A DNA stretch of 64,000 bases from Desulfarculaceae bacterium (GTDB lineage: Bacteria; Desulfobacterota; Desulfarculia; Desulfarculales; Desulfarculaceae): positions 248,001 through 312,000 of the forward strand of contig JAIPEN010000002.1 of assembly GCA_021737145.1 (NCBI GenBank), given 5' to 3'. Made by a program: the position numbers and the translations under genes. Positions within the stretch are counted from its first letter, which is position 1, and each line of letters starts with the position of its first letter. Positions 56,420 to 64,000 of the stretch are shown here, in pieces. The notes beneath the pieces are model-generated. The model saw nothing but the letters and a program-made list of their open reading frames with translations. It did no database searches and was not told where the DNA came from.

Positions 56420-57640
56420 CTAGGAGTAGGCCCGCTCGCCGTGTTCTGACAGGTCCAGGCCCACTTCCTCTTCCAGCTGGCTGACCCTGAGGCCCATGGT
56501 GGCGTCGAGAATCTTGGCTATTACGTAGGTGAACACGAACACGAACACGATGGTGACAGCCACGCTCACGGCCTGGATGCCCAACTGGGCGGGGTTGCCG
56601 TAGAACAGTCCGGTGGCGCCGTTGACCGCGGGGGCGGCGAACAGGCCGGTGGCCAGGGCGCCCCAGGTGCCGGCCATGCCGTGGCAGGCCCACACGTCCA
56701 GGGACTCGTCCAGGTTCCTCTTCTGGCGGAAGCGGATGGCGTAGTAGCTGATGGGAGCGGCGATGGCCCCGATGACGATGGAGCCCATGGGGGTCACGAA
56801 GCCGGCCGCCGGGGTGATGGCCACCAGGCCGACCACCGCGCCGGTGGCGATGCCCAGCACCGAGGGCTTGCCCGCGTCGGCCCAGGACACCAGCATCCAG
56901 CTCATGGCCGCGGCCGCGGTGGCGGTGTTGGTGTTGACAAAGGCGTAGGAGGCCAGGCCGTCGGCGGCCAGGGAACTGCCGGCGTTGAAGCCGAACCAGC
57001 CGAACCACAACAGGCCCGCGCCCAGCACGGTGTAGGGGATGTCATGGGGCTCCATGGGAGCCTTGGGGAAGCCCTTGCGCGGCCCGATGGCCATGGCGAA
57101 GGCCAGGGCGCTGAAGCCGGCCGCGATGTGCACCACCGTGCCGCCGGCGAAGTCCAGCGCGCCCATGGCGCCGACCCAACCGCCGTCGCCCCACACCCAG
57201 TGGCACAGGGGGTCGTAGACGATGGTGGCCCACAGCAGGCTGAACACCAGGAAGGTCTTGAAGCGCACCCGCTCCACGAAAGCGCCGGTGATCAGGGCGG
57301 GGGTGATCACCGCGAACATCATCTGGAAGGCCGCGAAGGCCAGGTGTGGGATCTTGTCTGAATAAGGCCCCGCCGCGCCGGTTACGCCGGCGAAGCCGAG
57401 GAAACTCAAATCGCCTATAATGCCGAAGACATTTTTGCCAAAGGCCAGGCTGTAGCCGTAGAGAACCCACTGGACCCCGATCAGGCCCATCATGATGAAA
57501 GACAGGTTCAGGGTGGAAAGGATGTTCTTTTTGCGGACCATGCCTCCATAAAAGAAGGCCAGGCCGGGGGTCATCAAAAGAACCATTGCCGAACTGGTGA
57601 GTATCCAGCCGGTGTCTCCGGCGCTGATGGGGGTTGCCAT
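56420..57640 (-). CDS. amt: Ammonium transporter
   Basis: This 406-aa protein has eleven predicted membrane segments, the Amt signature DFAGGTVVHIAAG with the first pore His and the second pore His in WACHGMAGTWGALATG. It takes up ammonium. The upstream sigma-54 promoter fits NtrC control. glnK follows 44 bp downstream. Confidence 0.96.
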   Translation of the reverse strand: MATPISAGDTGWILTSSAMVLLMTPGLAFFYGGMVRKKNILSTLNLSFIMMGLIGVQWVLYGYSLAFGKNVFGIIGDLSFLGFAGVTGAAGPYSDKIPHLAFAAFQMMFAVITPALITGAFVERVRFKTFLVFSLLWATIVYDPLCHWVWGDGGWVGAMGALDFAGGTVVHIAAGFSALAFAMAIGPRKGFPKAPMEPHDIPYTVLGAGLLWFGWFGFNAGSSLAADGLASYAFVNTNTATAAAAMSWMLVSWADAGKPSVLGIATGAVVGLVAITPAAGFVTPMGSIVIGAIAAPISYYAIRFRQKRNLDESLDVWACHGMAGTWGALATGLFAAPAVNGATGLFYGNPAQLGIQAVSVAVTIVFVFVFTYVIAKILDATMGLRVSQLEEEVGLDLSEHGERAYS

Positions 57641-57742
57641 GACTGCTTCCTCCTACTGGACAAACCGTACCTGGGTTTATTTTGAAAAGCCGCCGGACCA
57701 GCTTTCACGGGTACCGGGCGGCGGTGTTTCCGGCTTAGTGAA

Positions 57743-57759
57743 CGCAACTACAATGCCAA
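57743..57759 (-). promoter_or_regulatory. Sigma-54 promoter for amt-glnK
   Basis: The minus strand reads TTGGCATTGTAGTTGCG. The -24 GG and -12 GC are exactly 10 bp apart, matching TTGGCAC-N5-TTGCW. It lies about 105 bp before the amt ATG. No clear NtrC-box was found upstream. Confidence 0.75.
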
Positions 57760-58139
57760 AAATGAAATGTTTCAAAATTAAGCAGAAAAAAATGTAGGTT
57801 ATGGCAATTTCCGTTCGCGGGCCGGGATATGGAAAGGCTACCAAGGGGTATGCCGGCAAAGGGCGGATAGGATCGCCAGAGGGCCTACATCACGGTGTGA
57901 GAGGGGTGCGGCGGCCACGGAGACAATTTCCGGCCAGAAATGTTAAATGCTTTTTATCTAACTATAACAATTGGTTAACTCAAAAAAATTCACAAAAACT
58001 ACCAATAGGTACGACATCTTCAAAAAACATACTGATCGGTAGTAAGGTGCGAGTGCGGCGCCCTGGCAGTCACAAATTTGTAGCGGCCGGGTGCGGACCA
58101 AGGCTTGCAAATTGGTAAACCAGCCCCAAGGGGCTTTCC
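57760..58139. other. Gene-free AT-rich gap between amt and hisS
   Basis: This roughly 380-bp divergent gap contains no convincing gene. The part from 57940 to 58045 is unusually AT-rich for this genome, with short A/T runs and arms CTACC/GGTAG. A hairpin AGCCCC-AA-GGGGCT (58121-58134) followed by a short T-run precedes the hisS promoter. Confidence 0.6.
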
Positions 58140-58168
58140 TTGACCCGCTTACAAATTCCGGGTATATA
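58140..58168 (+). promoter_or_regulatory. Sigma-70-type promoter for hisS-aspS
   Basis: -35 TTGACC (58140-58145), 17-bp spacer, -10 TATATA (58163-58168), about 65 bp before the hisS start. Confidence 0.7.
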
Positions 58169-58234
58169 TGCAAAATTCCTGGCGGCTCTCCCGTGGAGCC
58201 CCCAACTCGAAGCATTAGGAAAGGTGGCTGCGTT

Positions 58235-59488
58235 TTGGCCATTCAGGCGGTCAGGGGCATGAAAGACCTGTTGCCCCCCGAGGCCCCCAAGTGGCGCTTC
58301 ATCGAGGCCACGGCCCGGGAGGCGTTCGCGGCGTTCGGATTCAGCGAAATCAGAGTGCCCATCCTGGAGCGCACCGAGCTCTTCGCCCGATCCATCGGCG
58401 AGGAGACCGACATCGTCTCCAAGGAGATGTACACCTTTGAAGACCGCAGCGGCGACTCGCTGACCATGCGGCCCGAGGCCACCGCCGGGGTGGCCCGCGC
58501 CTTTTTGGAGCACAAGCTCCACGCCACCCCCGGTCCTCACAAGCTGTTCACCATCGGCCCCATGTTCCGTCACGAGCGGCCCCAAAAGGGACGTTTGCGC
58601 CAGTTCCACCAGCTTGACTGCGAGGTGCTGGACGACGCTGGGCCCCAGAGCGACGCCGAGCTGCTGGTCCTGGCCGACCACCTGCTGAAGGTTCTGGGCG
58701 TGGCCAAGGTTCAGATCGTGCTCAACTCCCTGGGCTGTCCGGAATGCCGGCCCTCGTTCAAGCAGGCGCTTTTGTCCTATTTCCAGGACAAGCAGGGCCG
58801 CCTGTGCGACGACTGCAACAAGCGCCTGGCCAACAACCCCCTGCGCGTGCTGGACTGCAAGCAGGAGGACTGCAAGGAGATCGCGGCCGGCGCCCCCCTG
58901 ATCAGCGCCTCCTGGTGCCCGGACTGCTCGGAACACTTCGACCAGGTCAAGCGCCTTTTGGGCCTGGCCGGGGTAAGCTATGCCCTGGACCCCAAGCTGG
59001 TGCGCGGCCTGGACTACTACACCCGCACCGCCTTTGAGCTCAAGACCGGCGAGCTGGGGGCCCAGGACGCGGTGGGCGGGGGAGGGCGCTACGACGGGCT
59101 CATCCAGGCCCTGGGCGGCCCGGCCACCCCGGCCATCGGCTTCGCCCTGGGCATCGAGCGCCTGGCCCTGCTCATCGAGGACCGGCCCGAGTGGCAAAGC
59201 GGGCCCGCCCTGTTCATCGCCGCCCTGGGCGAGGAACCCAGGGCCTGGGCCTTTGGCGCGGCCTGCGCCCTGCGCAAAAAGGGCCTGTGGGTGGAGATGA
59301 GCGCCTCCGACGTGAGCCTAAAGGCCCAGATGCGCCGGGCCAACAAGATGAACGCGGCCCAGGTGCTCATCGTGGGCGGCGAGGAGCTGAAGGCCGGCGC
59401 GGCCCCCCTCAAGGACATGGCCAGCGGCGATCAGACCGACCTGCCCCTGGACGAGATAGTGACCCGCCTCGCGGCGGCTGGAGCGTAA
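58235..59488 (+). CDS. hisS: Histidyl-tRNA synthetase
   Basis: This 417-aa class II synthetase has IQAVRGMKDLLP at the start, MRPEATAGVAR (motif 2 region), GLDYYTRTAFE and VGGGGRYDGL, then the anticodon-binding domain. The start is TTG 58235, because the conserved IQA.RG begins right after it; an ATG at 58259 would delete that motif, and a longer frame to 58091 is unlikely. Confidence 0.95.
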   Translation: MAIQAVRGMKDLLPPEAPKWRFIEATAREAFAAFGFSEIRVPILERTELFARSIGEETDIVSKEMYTFEDRSGDSLTMRPEATAGVARAFLEHKLHATPGPHKLFTIGPMFRHERPQKGRLRQFHQLDCEVLDDAGPQSDAELLVLADHLLKVLGVAKVQIVLNSLGCPECRPSFKQALLSYFQDKQGRLCDDCNKRLANNPLRVLDCKQEDCKEIAAGAPLISASWCPDCSEHFDQVKRLLGLAGVSYALDPKLVRGLDYYTRTAFELKTGELGAQDAVGGGGRYDGLIQALGGPATPAIGFALGIERLALLIEDRPEWQSGPALFIAALGEEPRAWAFGAACALRKKGLWVEMSASDVSLKAQMRRANKMNAAQVLIVGGEELKAGAAPLKDMASGDQTDLPLDEIVTRLAAAGA

Positions 59489-59490
59489 CC

Positions 59491-61281
59491 TTGTCTGAAC
59501 GATTCATCTACGACCTCAAACGCACCCACTCCTGCGGCCAGCTCGGCCTGCAGGACGAGGGCTCCCAAGTGGTGCTCATGGGCTGGTCCCAGCGCCGCCG
59601 CGACCACGGCGGCCTCATCTTCGTGGACCTCCGGGACCGCGAGGGCATCACCCAGGTGGTGTTCAACCCGGAGATCGACCAGGGCTCCCACTCCGAGGCC
59701 CACGGCATCCGCAGCGAGTTCTGCCTGGCGGTGCGGGGCACGGTGCGCCGCCGCCCCGAGGGCATGGCCAACCCCAACCTGGTCACCGGCGGCATCGAGG
59801 TCTACGTGGACCACTTCGAGATCATGAACCCCAGCAAGACCCCGCCGTTCATGCTGGAGGACTGGATCGACGTGGGCGAGAACATCCGCCTGAAGTACCG
59901 CTACTTGGACATCCGGCGGCCGGAGATGTACGCCAACCTGCTGCTCCGGCACCGGGCGGCGGCCGCGGCCCGGGGATTTCTGAACGACCAGGGCTTTTTG
60001 GAGGTGGAGACCCCCTTCCTCACCAAGTCCACCCCCGAGGGAGCCCGCGACTATCTGGTGCCCAGCCGGGTGAGCCCGGGCAACTTCTACGCCCTTCCCC
60101 AGTCGCCCCAGCTGTTCAAGCAGCTTTTGATGATGGGCGGGGTGGAGCGCTACTATCAGATCGTGCGCTGCTTCCGCGACGAGGACCTGCGGGCCGACCG
60201 CCAGCCCGAGTTCACCCAGGTGGACCTGGAGATGAGCTTCGTGGGCGAGGAAGACGTCATGGCCCTCACCGAGGGACTGGTGGCCGCCATCGTCAAGGAG
60301 GCCACCGGCCGGGACATGGAGCTGCCCCTGCCCCGCATGACCTATGACCAGGCCATCGAGCGCTACGGCCTGGACGCGCCGGACGTGCGCTTCGGCCTGG
60401 AGCTCACCGACGTGGTGGACCTGGTGGCCAAGGCCGAGTTCAAGCTGTTCGCCACCGCCGCGGCCAAGGGCATGACCGTCAAGGCCATCAACGGCAAGCA
60501 GATGGCCACGCTCAGCCGCAAGGACCTGGACGACCTGACCTCCTACGTGGCCGACTTCGGGGCCAAGGGCCTGGCCTGGGTCAAGATCAAGGCCGGCGGC
60601 GAGTGGCAGTCGCCCATCGCCAAGTTCTTCACCTCCGAGCAGCAGCAGGCCATCAATGAGCGCCTGGAAGCGGCCGAGGGCGACATCCTGTTCTTCGGGG
60701 CCGATGTGCCCGCGGTGGTGCACGAGGCCCTGGGGCGTCTGCGCCTGGAGCTGGCCCGCCGCTTTGATCTGCGCCCCGAAGGCGAGCTGAGCTTCTGCTG
60801 GGTCACCGAGTTCCCCCTGGTGGAGTGGGACCCAGAGGCCAAGCGCTGGGATGCCATGCACCATCCCTTCACCTCGCCCCGGGACGAGGACATGGAGCTT
60901 TTGAGCAGCGACCCGGGCCAGGTGAAGGCCCGGGCCTATGACCTGGTGCTCAACGGCTCCGAGGTGGGCGGCGGCTCCATCCGTATCCACCGCCCGGACG
61001 TGCAGGCCCAGGTTTTGGCCGCGCTCAACATCAGCCAGGAGCAGGCCCAGGAAAAATTCGGTTTTCTGCTGGAGGCCCTGTCCTACGGCGCGCCGCCCCA
61101 CGGCGGCCTGGCCCTGGGCTTCGACCGTTTGGTGGCCATTTTGGCGGGAGAGCCCTCCATTCGCGAGGTTATCGCCTTCCCCAAGACCCAAAAGGCCTCC
61201 TGCCCCCTGACCGACGCCCCCTCCCGGGTGAGCCGGGAGCAACTGTTGGAGCTGGGCCTCAGGCTGGACCAGCCAAAGTGA
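59491..61281 (+). CDS. aspS: Aspartyl-tRNA synthetase
   Basis: This 596-aa bacterial-type class II enzyme has an N-terminal OB-fold anticodon domain, motif 2 RCFRDEDLRADRQPEFTQ, the bacterial GAD insertion (about 280-420) and motif 3 LGFDRLVAIL. Start TTG 59491 lies 2 bp after the hisS stop with GGAG upstream. The enzyme may be non-discriminating (Asp and Asn); that cannot be read here. hisS-aspS pairing is common. Confidence 0.96.
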   Translation: MSERFIYDLKRTHSCGQLGLQDEGSQVVLMGWSQRRRDHGGLIFVDLRDREGITQVVFNPEIDQGSHSEAHGIRSEFCLAVRGTVRRRPEGMANPNLVTGGIEVYVDHFEIMNPSKTPPFMLEDWIDVGENIRLKYRYLDIRRPEMYANLLLRHRAAAAARGFLNDQGFLEVETPFLTKSTPEGARDYLVPSRVSPGNFYALPQSPQLFKQLLMMGGVERYYQIVRCFRDEDLRADRQPEFTQVDLEMSFVGEEDVMALTEGLVAAIVKEATGRDMELPLPRMTYDQAIERYGLDAPDVRFGLELTDVVDLVAKAEFKLFATAAAKGMTVKAINGKQMATLSRKDLDDLTSYVADFGAKGLAWVKIKAGGEWQSPIAKFFTSEQQQAINERLEAAEGDILFFGADVPAVVHEALGRLRLELARRFDLRPEGELSFCWVTEFPLVEWDPEAKRWDAMHHPFTSPRDEDMELLSSDPGQVKARAYDLVLNGSEVGGGSIRIHRPDVQAQVLAALNISQEQAQEKFGFLLEALSYGAPPHGGLALGFDRLVAILAGEPSIREVIAFPKTQKASCPLTDAPSRVSREQLLELGLRLDQPK

Positions 61282-61310
61282 CGTATTGATGGCAATATTG
61301 CCCGGGGATA

Positions 61311-61340
61311 TTGACTTTGCTTGAACAACGGGCCTAGAAT
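61311..61340 (+). promoter_or_regulatory. Promoter for the LysM lipoprotein
   Basis: -35 TTGACT (61311-61316), 18-bp spacer, -10 TAGAAT (61335-61340). The leader to the ATG at 61466 is about 120 nt. Confidence 0.45.
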
Positions 61341-61465
61341 TGAACAGAGATTATAGATAGTGGTAACTTACGGGTGATGCAGCGTGGCTTTGTGCTCCAA
61401 GCGGACCCGGTGAGTAAGTATGGTACTTCGCCCCTAGGGAGGAATTCGGTAAGGAGGATATGGGA

Positions 61466-61927
61466 ATGACCAAGTTGAAGAAGGTTTTGCCCTGGATGGC
61501 GATTATTGCCGCCCTGGGCCTGCTGGGTGGTTGTGCGTCGGTCTGCGGGGTGGAGAAACCGGCTCCTACGCCTCCGCCACCGCCTCCCGCCGTGAAAAAG
61601 TGGAAAGCTCCCGCTAAGCCCATGCCGGTGACCGAGAAGCCGGCTCCGGCTCCCGCGCTGCCCACCACCTACACGGTTGAAAAGTGCGACGACCTGTGGA
61701 GCATCTCCGCCAAGCCCCAGATCTACAACGATCCTTGGCTGTGGTGCCTCCTGTGGAACGCCAACAAGGACAAAATCAAGAACCCCAACAAGATCAAAGA
61801 AGGAACCGTGTTGATGGTTCCCCGGGGTGTGAGCGACGCGGACAAGGCCAAGGGCCGCGACTGCTCCAAGAAGTTCCCCAAGTACATGCCGCCCGCAGGG
61901 GCCAAGCGTTACTGCCCGCCCAAGTAA
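61466..61927 (+). CDS. LysM-domain lipoprotein
   Basis: The 153-aa precursor has a lipobox (LLGGC, Cys23), a Pro-rich linker (PAPTPPPPPPAVKKWKAPAK) and one LysM-like domain (TYTVEKCDDLWSISAKPQIY through GTVLMVPRG). A cysteine-bearing tail ends CPPK. LysM binds peptidoglycan glycan, so this is probably an envelope anchor protein. Start 61466 is 8 nt after GGAGG; the ATG at 61460 is too close to it. Confidence 0.85.
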   Translation: MTKLKKVLPWMAIIAALGLLGGCASVCGVEKPAPTPPPPPPAVKKWKAPAKPMPVTEKPAPAPALPTTYTVEKCDDLWSISAKPQIYNDPWLWCLLWNANKDKIKNPNKIKEGTVLMVPRGVSDADKAKGRDCSKKFPKYMPPAGAKRYCPPK

Positions 61928-61991
61928 GCCTTAGCTCGGTCCCGGTCCGCCCCCCGGGGGGCGGACTGGACCGTTCATAGAACGACTACCA

Positions 61992-62035
61992 GAAGGGGCC
62001 GCCCTTTGACGAGGGCGTCCCCTTCGGGTATTTTT
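61992..62035 (+). terminator. Terminator after the LysM lipoprotein
   Basis: Stem GAAGGGG-C-CGCCCT / AGGGCG-T-CCCCTTC (one mismatch, 6-nt loop) is followed by GGGTA and TTTTT. A second GC-rich inverted repeat with no T-tract lies just before it (CGGTCC...GGACCG, 61940-61975). Confidence 0.7.
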
Positions 62036-62071
62036 GCGGGCATGTGAAATCCCCAGGAAATGAGGTGGACC

Positions 62072-63904
62072 ATGGCAGAATGGAATCCGCGCCGCCGCCT
62101 GCTGGACCACAAGCATCAGATCAACTTCACCAGCTTGGTGGATCAGCCGGAGCCGGAACTCTTCCGGAACATATTCCCCTATGACGAGGTTTGCCGCGTC
62201 GACTTCGACCACATGGTCCAGCCCCTGGACCCGGCCGAGGAGATGTTTATAACCGACACCACCTTCCGGGACGGCCAACAGGCGCGGCCGCCTTACAAGA
62301 CCAAGCAGATCGTGGACATCTACGACATGCTCCACAAGCTGTCCGGTCCCAAGGGCATCGTGCGCCAGTGCGAGTTCTTTCTGTACAGCACCCGGGACAA
62401 GGAAGCGGTGGAGCAGTGCCTGGCCCTGGGACACCGCTTTCCCGAGGTGACCGGCTGGGTGCGGGCCAAAAAAGAGGAGCTGGGCGAGGTCAAGAAGATG
62501 GGCCTCAAGGAGACCGGCATCCTCACCTCGGTGAGCGACTACCACATCTATCACAAGATGAACCTCACCCGGGCTCAGGTCATGGACCGCTACCTGGGGG
62601 TGGTCAAGGACGCCCTGTCCCTGGGGCTGATCCCCCGCTGCCACTTCGAGGACCTCACCCGGGCCGACATCTACGGCTTCGTGGTGCCCTTTGCCCTGGA
62701 GCTGGCCAAGCTTCGCCGGGAGTCGGGCATCGGCATCAAGATCCGCCTGTGCGACACCATGGGCTACGGGGTCACCTATCCCGGCGCGGCCCTGCCCCGC
62801 AGCGTGCCCCGTCTGGTGCGGGCCATGATCGACGACGCGGACTGCCCGGGCAAGCTGTTGGAGTGGCACGGTCACAACGATTTCTACAAGGTGCTGATCA
62901 ACGCCACCACGGCCTGGCTCTATGGCTGCGCCGGGGCCAACAGCTCGGTGCTGGGCTTTGGCGAGCGCACCGGCAACACGCCCCTGGAGGCCCTGGTCAT
63001 CGAGTACATCTCGCTCAAGGGCAAGGCCGACGGCATGGACACGCGGGTGATCAGCAAGCTGGCCGAGTACTTTGAAAAGGAGATCGGCCACCGCATCGCC
63101 CCCACCACCCCCTTCGTGGGCCGCGACTTCAACTCCACCAAGGCGGGCATCCACGCCGACGGGCTGATCAAGAATCCGGAGATCTACAACATCTTCGACA
63201 CCGAGAAGATACTGGACCGGCCCTACACCATCGCCATCACCGACAAGAGCGGGGCCGCGGCCATAGCCCACTGGGTGAACCAGCGCCTCAAGCTGGAGGA
63301 AGACCGGCGGGTGGACAAGCGCCATCCGGGCATCCTCAAGATCAACAAGTGGGTCTCCGAGCAATACGAGGACGGACGCCTGACCTCCATCGGCAACTCC
63401 GAGCTGGAAGTGGTGGCCCGCAAGCACCTGCCCGAGCTGTTCTACAGCGAATTCGACCGCCTCAAGGACCGGGCCAAGAAGCTGGCCCTGGCCCTGGGCG
63501 CCGAGCTTATCGACCGCAAGGAGCTAAAGACCCTGGCCCCGGCGGTGATCGAGCCCCTGCTGCAGGAGTTCTTGGACAAGAACCCCTTTGTGCAGTTCCT
63601 CTACGTGGTGAACGCGCAGGGCTACAAGCTCACCAAGAACATCACCAACATCACCGACCGGGCCAAGTACTCTTCGGCCCAGTTGGACACCGACTTCAGC
63701 GACCGCGGCTGGTTCATCAAGCCCATCAAGGACGGCAAGCTGCACGTGAGCGAGTTCTACACCAGCAAGATCACCGGAGCCTTGTGCATCACGGTGAGCG
63801 GTCCGGTGCGCGACGAGAGCGAAAACATCGTGGCCGTGCTGGGGGCGGACATCCGCTTCGAGGATCTGGCCAAACTGGAAGCCGAGGAAAGCGCGGAGGA
63901 ATAA
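62072..63904 (+). CDS. DRE-TIM metallolyase (probable Re-citrate synthase) fused to a Cache-like domain
   Basis: Residues 50-460 or so are a homocitrate/isopropylmalate-synthase-family TIM barrel with FITDTTFRDGQQARPPY, LEWHGHNDFYKVL and LGFGERTGNTPLEALV. The phrasing resembles Re-citrate synthases of clostridia and syntrophs rather than LeuA or NifV. Residues 490-605 form a separate region (FLYVVNAQGYKLTKN, DFSDRGWFIKPIKDGK, ITVSGPVRDES, AVLGADIRFEDL) that looks like a Cache/PDC ligand-sensing domain. There is no signal peptide or membrane helix, so the domain would be cytoplasmic and may regulate activity. The total is 610 aa. GAGGTGG precedes the ATG. Confidence 0.75.
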   Translation: MAEWNPRRRLLDHKHQINFTSLVDQPEPELFRNIFPYDEVCRVDFDHMVQPLDPAEEMFITDTTFRDGQQARPPYKTKQIVDIYDMLHKLSGPKGIVRQCEFFLYSTRDKEAVEQCLALGHRFPEVTGWVRAKKEELGEVKKMGLKETGILTSVSDYHIYHKMNLTRAQVMDRYLGVVKDALSLGLIPRCHFEDLTRADIYGFVVPFALELAKLRRESGIGIKIRLCDTMGYGVTYPGAALPRSVPRLVRAMIDDADCPGKLLEWHGHNDFYKVLINATTAWLYGCAGANSSVLGFGERTGNTPLEALVIEYISLKGKADGMDTRVISKLAEYFEKEIGHRIAPTTPFVGRDFNSTKAGIHADGLIKNPEIYNIFDTEKILDRPYTIAITDKSGAAAIAHWVNQRLKLEEDRRVDKRHPGILKINKWVSEQYEDGRLTSIGNSELEVVARKHLPELFYSEFDRLKDRAKKLALALGAELIDRKELKTLAPAVIEPLLQEFLDKNPFVQFLYVVNAQGYKLTKNITNITDRAKYSSAQLDTDFSDRGWFIKPIKDGKLHVSEFYTSKITGALCITVSGPVRDESENIVAVLGADIRFEDLAKLEAEESAEE

Positions 63905-63923
63905 CCGCCGATTCCCTTGGAAC

Positions 63924-63953
63924 TTGACAAAAAACGGGATGTCGGTCTATTCT
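63924..63953 (+). promoter_or_regulatory. Promoter at the right edge, for a gene beyond the window
   Basis: -35 TTGACA (63924-63929), 18-bp spacer, -10 TATTCT (63948-63953). The following 47 bp contain no start codon in a usable frame, so its gene lies further right. Confidence 0.5.
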
Positions 63954-64000
63954 TCGGTGATATTTTTGCGGAAGATAATCCACGGACACCACTAGGGCCT

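Overview
The window is 64 kb of high-GC bacterial chromosome, almost wholly coding and carrying about 65 genes. Most are housekeeping genes packed into operons with 1-11 bp overlaps (ATGA, GTGA, TTGA). The makeup suggests an anaerobic member of the Desulfobacterota (old Deltaproteobacteria), perhaps close to Desulfarculales. This placement is inferred from gene content: a fused cobA-hemD, a Re-citrate-synthase-like enzyme, an Rrf2/ferredoxin/siroheme locus, a short EF-Ts, the M23-secA pairing and a PEP-CTERM protein. No 16S or other marker is present to confirm it.

Layout. (1) 1-4569, minus: gmhA, a deoxyhypusine-synthase-like gene, an FmdB zinc ribbon, hemC, cobA-hemD and the start of a UvrD-type helicase. 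(2) 4566-13522: der, then genes that fit peptidoglycan recycling (AmgK-like kinase, MurU-like nucleotidyltransferase, a divergent lipoprotein-nagZ pair, mpl, a serine hydrolase and ldcA). (3) 13519-21390, minus: coaX, glmM, cdaR, cdaA (c-di-AMP synthesis), folP, ftsH and tilS. (4) 21422-23282, plus: MOSC, an eight-Cys protein, NUDIX and AMMECR1. (5) 23279-29185, minus: asd-rsmD-coaD and leuA-leuC-leuD, separated by a 348-bp element with inverted terminal repeats. (6) 29298-39300, minus: pssA, psd, DUF465, SIMPL, tsaB, rseP, dxr, cdsA, uppS, frr, pyrH, tsf and rpsB. (7) 39488-51702, minus: argJ, secA, an M23 peptidase, pmbA, a GNAT enzyme, an FGE-fold protein, a SPOR protein, argS, a 58-aa Cys protein and alr. 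(8) 51805-55892, plus: tRNA-Arg(TCT), a PEP-CTERM von Willebrand protein, and an Rrf2/ferredoxin/siroheme-protein/HD operon. (9) 55992-57640, minus: glnK-amt under a sigma-54 promoter. (10) 58235-63904, plus: hisS, aspS, a LysM lipoprotein, and a DRE-TIM metallolyase (probable Re-citrate synthase) fused to a Cache-like sensor domain.

How the genes work together. Regions 2 and 3 link cell-wall breakdown (NagZ, LdcA) to reuse of the products (Mpl, AmgK, MurU) and to amino-sugar supply (GlmM). GlmM sits beside the c-di-AMP cyclase and its regulator, an arrangement familiar from other bacteria. Region 6 is the classic translation/isoprenoid/phospholipid block.

The most unusual items are: the inverted-repeat elements at leuD/asd and at the mpl start; the enzyme-Cache fusion; the Rrf2 locus with its operator over the promoter; a CdaA with RHL in place of the usual RHR motif; and a bacterial deoxyhypusine-synthase-like gene coupled to gmhA. 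I saw no CRISPR array, prophage, rRNA operon or intact transposase.
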